From: Caulobacteraceae bacterium UBA6225
Lineage (GTDB): Bacteria; Pseudomonadota; Alphaproteobacteria; Caulobacterales; Caulobacteraceae
Length of the DNA: 6,366 nucleotides
Assembly: GCA_002441055.1 (NCBI GenBank)
Contig: DJWR01000228.1
Coordinates: 4,664 to 11,029 of the forward strand
Reading direction: 5' to 3'
The notes beneath the pieces were generated by a model that was given only the letters and a program-made list of their open reading frames with translations, searched no databases and was not told where the DNA came from. Numbering within the stretch: the first letter of the stretch is position 1; each line of letters opens with the position of its first letter. The position numbers were made by a program, and so were the translations under genes. This document shows, one piece after another, positions 1 to 4,829 of this stretch.

Positions 1-155
1 GGCCGTTCATAGGTGCCCCGGTGATGGACCGAATAGATGCAGAAGGCCCGGCGACGGCCGTGTAGGATGGCGCTCGAGCGCTCGACAAAGCTGAAGCCCG
101 GCCGCCACATGAGCGACCCATAGCCGAACACCCAACGTCCCTCGCCATCCGCCAT
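1..155 (-). CDS. chaC: ChaC-type glutathione-specific gamma-glutamylcyclotransferase, N-terminal part
   Basis: Partial: the first 51 codons are present and the rest lies beyond the left edge. Translating the minus strand from ATG at 155-153 gives MADGEGRWVFGYGSLMW and onward. The YGSL motif (residues 12-15), inside VFGYGSLMW, is the substrate-binding loop of the gamma-glutamylcyclotransferase fold. The later RAFCIYSVHHRGT (residues 37-49) matches the RAFC..S..HRGT block of ChaC proteins rather than GGCT or GGACT relatives. Family role: cytoplasmic cleavage of glutathione to 5-oxoproline and Cys-Gly. The catalytic Glu lies downstream, outside the window. An AGGA directly abuts the ATG, which is unusually close for a ribosome binding site, but no other in-frame ATG precedes the YGSL motif within the intergenic space. 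The gene is divergent from the DUF2125 gene with 36 bp between starts, so the two promoters must be packed together or overlap coding sequence. Family call is confident; exact start is moderately sure. Confidence 0.87.
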   Translation of the reverse strand, partial: MADGEGRWVFGYGSLMWRPGFSFVERSSAILHGRRRAFCIYSVHHRGTYER

Positions 156-191
156 TCCTGATCTGTCCGTAGAAAGCCTGCAAAGCCGTCC

Positions 192-1226
192 ATGTCTGTG
201 CCTGATCCCGCCCCCGCCCGCAAACCCCGCCGACTGGGCCTGATCCTGCCCTTCGTCCTCTTGTTCCTGGCGATGATCGTCTGGAGCGGATTCTGGTTCT
301 GGACCCGCATTCAGGTCGGCGACCGAATGGACGCGACGGCGGAAACCCTGCGCAGCGCCGGTTACGAGGTCAGTTGGGGAACCCGCAGCATCGGCGGCTA
401 TCCTTTCCGCCTCAACGTGACCCTGACCGACGCGGTGATTCGCGAGCCGTCCGGATGGGCGCTGGCGACCCCGCGCCTGGAGTCCGAGGCCTATATGCAC
501 GCCCTTGGCCGCTGGATCTTCGCGGCGCCCGAGGGACTCACCTTTACGCGCCCTCAGGCCGGTTCGGTGCAGGTGACCGGCGAGATCATCCGCGCCAGCC
601 TGGGGAACGCCGAGGCCAAACCGCCCCGCTTTGACTTCGAAGGCCGAGAGCTCACCTTCACCCCCACACCCGGCGCCCAGCCCTTCGCCCTGTCCCAGGC
701 CAAGAAGGTGGCCTTCCATCTGCGGCCCGGCCCCGAGGACCAGGGCGCCCTGTTCCTGGAGGTCGAGGATGGCCAGGCGCAAATGTCGGGCCTGTTCGCC
801 CGGATCGCCCAGGACGGTGACATCGACCTGAAGTGGGACGCCCTGCTGACCAAGATGAGCGCCTTTGACGGCCCCGACTGGCCCAACGCCGTGCGCAACT
901 GGAGCCAGGCCGGCGGGATGGCGGAGGTCCGCGAAGCCGGCCTGACCGCTGGCGAGGCGGTGATCGGCGTCAATCGCGGTCAGCTCTTTGTGGGCCCGGA
1001 CGGCCGGTTGCGCGGCACGCTCGACGTCACCCTGCGCCAAGCGCCTGAGGCCCTGGAGGCTCTGGGCGCTGGCGGCGTTCTGCCCCCTGAGACCGCCGAT
1101 ACGGCCGCCGCCGTCGCCGCCGCCCGCCAGGGCGCAGACAATGTCGCCCAGGCGGCCATCACCTTCCAGGCGGGCCAGACGACCCTTGGCCCAGTGGCGA
1201 TTGGGCCAGCGCCCCGGGTTTATTGA
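192..1226 (+). CDS. DUF2125 family membrane-anchored protein
   Basis: 344 aa, complete. A proline- and arginine-rich N-terminus (residues 1-14) is followed by one hydrophobic segment (about 15-38, rich in Leu, Ile, Phe and Trp). The rest is soluble, so it is probably an N-in signal anchor with a periplasmic body; no lipobox or clear signal-peptidase site is seen. The GGYPFRL motif (residues 68-74) after the anchor and the C-terminal stretch ending in VAIGPAPRVY are what I recognise as DUF2125, a family of unknown function common in alphaproteobacteria. The body has alternating short strands, for example LNVTLTDAVI and GSVQVTGEIIRASL, as in AsmA/TamB-like or LPS-transport-like beta-rich proteins; that resemblance is only by eye. 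Ala-rich stretch at about 300-318. No strong Shine-Dalgarno precedes the ATG, but it is the first in-frame start before the anchor. It probably forms its own unit, ending 97 bp before the chorismate mutase gene. The biochemical role is not known to me. Confidence 0.85.
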   Translation: MSVPDPAPARKPRRLGLILPFVLLFLAMIVWSGFWFWTRIQVGDRMDATAETLRSAGYEVSWGTRSIGGYPFRLNVTLTDAVIREPSGWALATPRLESEAYMHALGRWIFAAPEGLTFTRPQAGSVQVTGEIIRASLGNAEAKPPRFDFEGRELTFTPTPGAQPFALSQAKKVAFHLRPGPEDQGALFLEVEDGQAQMSGLFARIAQDGDIDLKWDALLTKMSAFDGPDWPNAVRNWSQAGGMAEVREAGLTAGEAVIGVNRGQLFVGPDGRLRGTLDVTLRQAPEALEALGAGGVLPPETADTAAAVAAARQGADNVAQAAITFQAGQTTLGPVAIGPAPRVY

Positions 1227-1252
1227 GGTGGATGGTTTCGGCTGCAACTTTT

Positions 1253-1288
1253 TTGCGCGAGGGCGGCCTATTGCGCCCCTTCGCGCAA
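1253..1288 (+). promoter_or_regulatory. Strong hairpin in the gap before the chorismate mutase gene
   Basis: TTGCGCGA (1253-1260) pairs perfectly with TCGCGCAA (1281-1288). Continuing inward, GGGCG (1261-1265) pairs with CGCCC (1275-1279) with a single bulged T at 1280, giving a 13-bp stem and a 9-nt loop. A competing hairpin uses ATTGCGC (1270-1276) with GCGCAAT (1283-1289), a 7-bp perfect stem with a 6-nt loop; the two cannot form together. No T-run follows on the plus strand, and the run of T lies before the stem, so it is not a canonical intrinsic terminator in either direction. It could be a non-canonical terminator of the DUF2125 transcript, a leader structure for the aromatic operon, or a stray REP-like palindrome: on the minus strand it begins GTCATTGCGCGAAG, like a widespread proteobacterial repeat. 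The pairing is seen; the role is inference. Confidence 0.45.
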
Positions 1289-1323
1289 TGACTTAGGTCG
1301 CGGCTTTCGTTTCGGGAATAGAA

Positions 1324-2148
1324 ATGGCCGACGCCCAGCAAGCCGCGCCCGCTTCCTCGCCTGGGGAAGCCCTGCCCCTGGAGGCTGTGCGCGCCCGTAT
1401 CGACGAGATTGATGCGGGTCTGCTCGCCCTGCTGGACGAACGTACGGCGCTCGGGAAGCAGGTGGCCGCCGCCAAGGCCGCCGCCGGTCAGGCTGACCGC
1501 TTCGGCCTGCGCCCTGGTCGCGAGACCGAAATCCTGCGCCGGCTTCTGGCCATGCCCCGCACCGGCGCCAGCGACGCCCTGGTCATCCGCGTCTGGCGCG
1601 AACTGATGGGACAGAGCCTGGCCCTGCAGGGGCCCTTCAACCTGACCGTCTGGGGCGGTCCGACTCAGGCTCGCGCCCTGGAGCTGACGCGGCTTCGCTT
1701 TGGCGCGGCGCCGACCCTGCGCATGGCTCAGAAGCCCGAGGAGACCCTGGCCGCGGCCAAGCTCAAGGGTGGCGTGGGTGTGGCCATGCTGACCGGCGAG
1801 TCCGCCTGGTGGGGCCGGCTGCTGGCCGAGCCGAAGCTCAAGGTCTTCGCCGTACTGCCCTGCCTCAACGCCTGGGGGCCGCCTTCGGCCCTGGCCTTCG
1901 CCGAGGTGGAGGTCGAGCCCACCGGCGCCGATGTCACCCTGTGGGTCACCGACGCGCCGGGCCCGGCCGCCAAGGTGGCCGAAACCCTGAGCCGTGACGG
2001 GGTGGCCGCCGAATTGCTGAGCGAGGCCGGCGGGCTCAAGCTCTTCACCCTGGCGGGCTATTATCAGGCCGACGATGAGCGCCTGGCCCGGGCGCCCGGG
2101 CGCCTGAGCGGCGTCATCGGGGCTGCGCCTGAACCGTTCGACGTGTAA
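1324..2148 (+). CDS. AroQ-class chorismate mutase with unusual C-terminal extension
   Basis: 274 aa, complete. Converts chorismate to prephenate, the branch point to phenylalanine and tyrosine; cytoplasmic. Residues about 19-103 form the all-helical AroQ domain. Aligned by eye to the E. coli P-protein mutase, R23 (VRARID), R40, K51, R66, E67, S98 and Q102 match Arg11, Arg28, Lys39, Arg51, Glu52, Ser84 and Gln88. The position equivalent to Asp48 appears to be R63. A free-standing mutase of this class is about 90-110 aa, so residues 104-274 are extra. They start LTVWGGPTQARAL, followed by RFG, and pass through GGVGVAMLTGES, suggestive of the first lobe of a prephenate dehydratase, then an ACT-like stretch (about 203-247) and an ending IGAAPEPFDV like the LGSYP tail of P-proteins. 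No TRF catalytic motif of dehydratase is present, so dehydratase activity is unlikely. GGGA at 1314-1317 is a possible ribosome site, 6 nt before the ATG. The next gene starts 37 bp on. Mutase call is strong; the C-terminal reading is inference. Confidence 0.9.
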   Translation: MADAQQAAPASSPGEALPLEAVRARIDEIDAGLLALLDERTALGKQVAAAKAAAGQADRFGLRPGRETEILRRLLAMPRTGASDALVIRVWRELMGQSLALQGPFNLTVWGGPTQARALELTRLRFGAAPTLRMAQKPEETLAAAKLKGGVGVAMLTGESAWWGRLLAEPKLKVFAVLPCLNAWGPPSALAFAEVEVEPTGADVTLWVTDAPGPAAKVAETLSRDGVAAELLSEAGGLKLFTLAGYYQADDERLARAPGRLSGVIGAAPEPFDV

Positions 2149-2154
2149 GAGCCA

Positions 2155-2181
2155 GGGCCTGATACGTCCAAACCCAGGCCC
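2155..2181 (+). promoter_or_regulatory. Hairpin covering the ribosome-binding region of the HisC-like gene
   Basis: GGGCCTG (2155-2161) and CAGGCCC (2175-2181) are perfect inverted copies of 7 bp with a 13-nt loop, lying between the chorismate mutase stop (2146-2148) and the ATG at 2186. The only Shine-Dalgarno-like triplet before that ATG, AGG at 2176-2178 (7 nt spacing), sits inside the 3' arm, so the stem would hide it. There is no T-run, so termination is unlikely. It might tune translation of the aminotransferase or couple it to passage of ribosomes through the upstream gene. In such G+C-rich DNA a 7-bp stem can also occur by chance. Confidence 0.35.
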
Positions 2182-2185
2182 GCCC

Positions 2186-3307
2186 ATGTCCCAGTCCCCC
2201 GATCGCGCCGCCGCCGACCGCCCGGTTCCCAAGCCGGGCATCCTCGACATCTCGGCCTATGTCCCCGGCAAGGCCAAGGTCGACGGGATTGAGCATCCGC
2301 TGAAGTTGTCGGCCAATGAGAACATCCTGGGCTGCAGCCCCCGGGCCAAGGCCGCCTATTCAGCCGCCATCGACCAGCTGCACATCTATCCCGACAGCCG
2401 CGCCACGCCTCTGCGTCAGGCCATCGCCGCGGAGTTCCGCCTGGAGCCCGAGCAGCTGATCTTCGGCTGCGGCTCGGACGAGATCTTCCACATGCTCTGC
2501 CAGGTCTATCTGGAGCCCGGCGACAACATCGTTCAGGGGGAGTTCGCCTTCGGCGCCTACGCCATCGGGGCCCGCGCCTGCCAGGCCGAAGTGCTCAGCG
2601 CGCCCGAGCCCGACTACCGGGTCGATGTGGACGAACTCCTGAAGCTGGTGAACGACCGCACCCGCCTGGTCTTCATCGCCAATCCCGGCAATCCCACTGG
2701 CACCTATGTCGGCGGCGAAGAGATCCGTCGCCTGCACGCGGCCCTGCCCAAGAGCGTGGTCCTGGTGCTGGACGGCGCCTATGCCGAGTTCGTCGATGAT
2801 CCGGCCTTCGAGGACGGGACGGATCTGGCGCGGACCAGCGACAATGTCATCGTCACTCGCACCTTCTCCAAGCTGCACGGCCTGGCGACGCTGCGGGTGG
2901 GCTGGGCCTATGGGCCGCCTGAGATGATCAGCGCGCTCGACCGCATCCGCCAGCCCTTCAACACCTCCATTCCCGGCCAGTTGGCCGCGGTGGAAGCCCT
3001 GGCCGACAAGGACTTCCAGAAGGCCTCCCTGGACCTGCTGGCCCAATGGCGGCCCTGGCTCGCCCAACAGCTGGGCGGGCTTGGCCTCTCGCCAGTGCCC
3101 AGCGCCACCAACTTCGTCCTGGTGGGCTTCCCTACGACCGGCCCCAAGAGCGCCCAGGCGGCCGAGGCCTATCTGGCCAGCCGCGGCCTGATCGTGCGCG
3201 GCGTCGGCGGCTATGGCCTGCCCCACCACCTGCGCATGACCATCGGGCTGGAGGCGCACAACCGCGCTGTGGTCGAGGCCCTGGCCGACTTCATGCAGGC
3301 CCATTGA
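2186..3307 (+). CDS. hisC: HisC-like histidinol-phosphate / aromatic aminotransferase
   Basis: 373 aa, the usual HisC length. A fold-type I PLP aminotransferase (class I/II), cytoplasmic. Visible landmarks are LKLSANENILG (residues 39-49), a phosphate-binding GCGSDE (94-99), ANPGNPTG (165-172), Asp196 and Tyr199 in LDGAYAEF, the Schiff-base Lys229 in TFSKLHGLATLRVGW with Arg237 of the phosphate cup, and Arg350 in HHLRMTIG for the substrate carboxylate. HisC makes histidinol phosphate, but many members also transaminate phenylpyruvate, 4-hydroxyphenylpyruvate or prephenate. The place of this copy, between chorismate mutase and cyclohexadienyl dehydrogenase and away from other his genes, argues that aromatic amino acids are at least part of its job. 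From memory, a hisH/hisC-tyrC operon with a broad-specificity enzyme was described in Zymomonas mobilis. Its TGA shares the A of the next gene's ATG. Family confident; true substrate range open. Confidence 0.92.
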   Translation: MSQSPDRAAADRPVPKPGILDISAYVPGKAKVDGIEHPLKLSANENILGCSPRAKAAYSAAIDQLHIYPDSRATPLRQAIAAEFRLEPEQLIFGCGSDEIFHMLCQVYLEPGDNIVQGEFAFGAYAIGARACQAEVLSAPEPDYRVDVDELLKLVNDRTRLVFIANPGNPTGTYVGGEEIRRLHAALPKSVVLVLDGAYAEFVDDPAFEDGTDLARTSDNVIVTRTFSKLHGLATLRVGWAYGPPEMISALDRIRQPFNTSIPGQLAAVEALADKDFQKASLDLLAQWRPWLAQQLGGLGLSPVPSATNFVLVGFPTTGPKSAQAAEAYLASRGLIVRGVGGYGLPHHLRMTIGLEAHNRAVVEALADFMQAH

Positions 3308-4236
3308 TGGCCGAGCCTGTCTTCGCCCGCCTGGCCATCATCGGCTGCGGCCTCATCGGCTCGTCCCTGGCGCGGGGCGCGCGGGCCTCCGGCGCGGCGG
3401 CCGAGATCGTCATCCATGACGCCAGCCCCTTTGCGCGGGCCCGCATCGCCGAGCTCGGCCTCGCCGATCAGGTGACGCTGAGCGCCGAGGAGGCCGTGAC
3501 CGGCGCCGACCTGATCATCTTCGCCACCCCGGTGCGAGCCATCGGCGAGGCCGCGGCCGCCTGCGCCCACGCCATCGCGCCCGGCGCCATCGTCAGCGAT
3601 GTGGGCTCGGTGAAGGCCGCCGTCAGCGAGGCCCTCTCCGCCGCCCTGCCCGACAGCGTCCACATCGTGCCGGGCCATCCCATCGCCGGCACCGAGCAGT
3701 CGGGCCCCGACGCCGGCTTCGCCGAGCTGTTCCACCAGCGCTGGGTGATCCTGACCCCCCAGGCCCGGGAAGACGACGCCTATCTGGAGGCCGTCCAGCG
3801 GCTGGCCGACTTCTGGACCGCCCTGGGGGCCCAGGTGGAGCGGATGGACGACAAGCATCACGACCTCGTCCTGGCCGTCACCAGCCACCTGCCCCACCTG
3901 ATCGCCTACAATATCGTCGGCACCGCCGCCGACATGGAGGAGGTCACCCGGGCCGAGGTGATGAAATACTCCGCCGGGGGCTTCCGCGACTTCACCCGTA
4001 TCGCGGCGTCCGACCCCACCATGTGGCGCGACATCTTCCTGACCAACAAGGACGCGGTGCTGGAGGTCCTGGGCCGCTTCACCGAGGACCTGCAGGCCCT
4101 GTCGCGGGCCATCCGCTGGGGCGAGGGCGACAAGCTGTTTGATCTATTCAGCCGCACCCGGGAAATCCGTCGCGGCGTCATCGAGGCCGGCCAGGAAAGC
4201 GCCGAGCCGGACTTCGGCCGAAAGCGGGGCGGCTGA
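3307..4236 (+). CDS. tyrC: Prephenate/cyclohexadienyl dehydrogenase (TyrA family)
   Basis: 309 aa, complete. Oxidative decarboxylation of prephenate to 4-hydroxyphenylpyruvate and/or arogenate to tyrosine; cytoplasmic. The N-terminal Rossmann domain has IIGCGLIGSSLAR (residues 11-23), and strand 2 ends HD with Asp38, which favours NAD+ over NADP+. Then come SDVGSVK (97-103), GHPIAGTEQSG with His124 (the likely catalytic His), TSHLPH with His194 and His197, and the substrate block FRDFTRIAASDPTMW with Arg231 and Trp240, corresponding by spacing to Arg250 and Trp259 of the Aquifex enzyme. There is no chorismate mutase or ACT domain, and the C-terminus is a short polar tail, so classical ACT-mediated tyrosine feedback is not expected, although tyrosine can still inhibit at the active site in this family. 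Start ATG overlaps the hisC stop as TGATG, a translational-coupling junction; an upstream open stretch in the same frame is only the shadow of hisC. The cyclohexadienyl rather than strict prephenate naming rests on the hisC-tyrC context. Confidence 0.93.
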   Translation: MAEPVFARLAIIGCGLIGSSLARGARASGAAAEIVIHDASPFARARIAELGLADQVTLSAEEAVTGADLIIFATPVRAIGEAAAACAHAIAPGAIVSDVGSVKAAVSEALSAALPDSVHIVPGHPIAGTEQSGPDAGFAELFHQRWVILTPQAREDDAYLEAVQRLADFWTALGAQVERMDDKHHDLVLAVTSHLPHLIAYNIVGTAADMEEVTRAEVMKYSAGGFRDFTRIAASDPTMWRDIFLTNKDAVLEVLGRFTEDLQALSRAIRWGEGDKLFDLFSRTREIRRGVIEAGQESAEPDFGRKRGG

Positions 4237-4565
4237 TGCCCGGCATGGCCTGGCTGGCCATCGCCATCGTCGCCGAGGTGATCGCCACCACGGCGCTGAA
4301 GGCTTCGGATGGCTTCCGCAACACCATCCCCTCGGTGATCACCGCCACCGGCTACGCCATCGCCTTTTGGGGCATGTCCCAGGCCATGCGCACCTTGCCC
4401 GTGGGGATCGTCTACGCCCTGTGGTCGGGCGTCGGGATCGTCCTGATCACCGCCATCGCCTGGGTCCTCTACCGCCAGCAGATCGACACCGCCGGCCTTA
4501 TAGGCATCGGCCTGATCCTGGCCGGCGTGGTGGTGATCCAGGTGTTCTCGAAGGCGACGGCTTAG
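4236..4565 (+). CDS. EmrE/Qac-type small multidrug resistance (SMR) efflux protein
   Basis: 109 aa, typical SMR size, with four hydrophobic segments (about 3-21, 33-51, 57-79 and 86-104). Residue numbers fall exactly on those of EmrE: Glu14, the proton- and substrate-binding carboxylate, in AEVIATT; Tyr60 and Trp63 in YALWSGVGIVLI; Gly65, Gly67, Gly90 and Gly97. This register supports the start at the TGATG overlap rather than Met4. EVIA after Glu14, not EVVW, and WSGVG, not WTGIG, place it with EmrE/Qac proteins rather than the SugE/Gdx guanidinium exporters. Family role: dual-topology dimers in the inner membrane that exchange protons for lipophilic or quaternary cations. The gene shares the A of the tyrC stop, so it is probably cotranscribed and translationally coupled with the tyrosine genes. 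The native substrate cannot be read from the sequence. No second SMR partner gene is next to it, so a homodimer is likely. Confidence 0.93.
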   Translation: MPGMAWLAIAIVAEVIATTALKASDGFRNTIPSVITATGYAIAFWGMSQAMRTLPVGIVYALWSGVGIVLITAIAWVLYRQQIDTAGLIGIGLILAGVVVIQVFSKATA

Positions 4566-4593
4566 CCTTCTTCTCCCTCACCGCCCCTCCCCT

Positions 4594-4680
4594 CGTCATG
4601 CTCGGGCTTGTCCCGAGCATCCCTGTCGAGGGCGGGCGCCTGCGTCGAGAGGGATCCTGGGCACAGGGCCCAGGATGACG
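4594..4680. repeat. Paired palindromic repeat, copy 1 (two inverted units)
   Basis: Left unit: ATGCTCGGG (4598-4606) and CCCGAGCAT (4612-4620), a perfect 9-bp stem with loop CTTGT. Right unit: ATCCTGGGC (4654-4662) and GCCCAGGAT (4668-4676), a perfect 9-bp stem with loop ACAGG, which reads CCTGT on the other strand. Outer ends CGTCAT (4594-4599) and ATGACG (4675-4680) are also inverted copies, so the two units stand head to head and the whole can fold as one larger structure. The layout resembles REP/BIME-type intergenic elements, and the CGTCAT...GGATCC form is familiar from Caulobacteraceae-like genomes. It lies just after the SMR gene in a convergent gap, so it might stop transcription, though no T-run is present. 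Short open frames across it are artefacts. Confidence 0.85.
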
Positions 4681-4706
4681 GTGGAGGAAGAGCCCTCCCA
4701 ACTTCT

Positions 4707-4807
4707 TGTCACCCCCAGACTTGATCCGGGGGTCCATGAACACAGCCGTTCGCCGGTGTTCATGGATGGCCCGGTCAAGCCGGGTCATGACGGACAATGG
4801 GGTGACA
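4707..4807. repeat. Paired palindromic repeat, copy 2, with nested arms
   Basis: Outer arms TGTCACCCC (4707-4715) and GGGGTGACA (4799-4807) are perfect inverted copies. Within them are a left hairpin ACCCCC/GGGGGT (4711-4716, 4728-4733, loop containing CTTGA), a central perfect 10-bp stem CCATGAACAC/GTGTTCATGG (4734-4743, 4756-4765), and a right hairpin ATGGCCCGG/CCGGGTCAT (4766-4774, 4780-4788; 9 pairs, one of them G-T, loop TCAAG, which is CTTGA on the other strand). The outer arms overlap the left hairpin, so alternative folds compete. The plan is the same as copy 1 (two oppositely oriented units sharing a CTTG-type loop), but the stem bases differ. It ends 22 bp before the helicase stop, so it could act as a two-way transcription barrier between convergent genes. 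Sequence symmetry is certain; function is inference. Confidence 0.85.
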
Positions 4808-4829
4808 GGGCGCACGCGCCCTTGGCGGA

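Noticed and set aside
71..80. Perfect 10-bp palindrome CGCTCGAGCG
   Set aside because: It lies inside the ChaC-type coding region and is explained by Ser/Arg/Glu codons (ERSSA); no second copy or spacing suggests an operator.
1253..1300. Classical rho-independent terminator after DUF2125
   Set aside because: The stem is strong but is followed by TGACTTAGG rather than a T-run; the T-run is on the wrong side for the plus strand and does not serve the minus strand either.
1159..2250. 363-codon minus-strand frame across the end of DUF2125 and the chorismate mutase gene
   Set aside because: It crosses two real plus-strand genes and the gap between them, is low-complexity Gly/Gln/Arg-rich, and shows no motif.
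2360..3304. 314-codon minus-strand frame inside the HisC-like gene
   Set aside because: Antisense to a gene with every catalytic landmark of the aminotransferase family; no domain signature of its own.
3046..3306. Possible N-terminal extension of the dehydrogenase by 87 codons
   Set aside because: This stretch lies wholly inside the HisC-like gene in another frame and reads as Arg/Pro/Gly-rich shadow; the Rossmann motif begins properly a few residues after the ATG at 3307.
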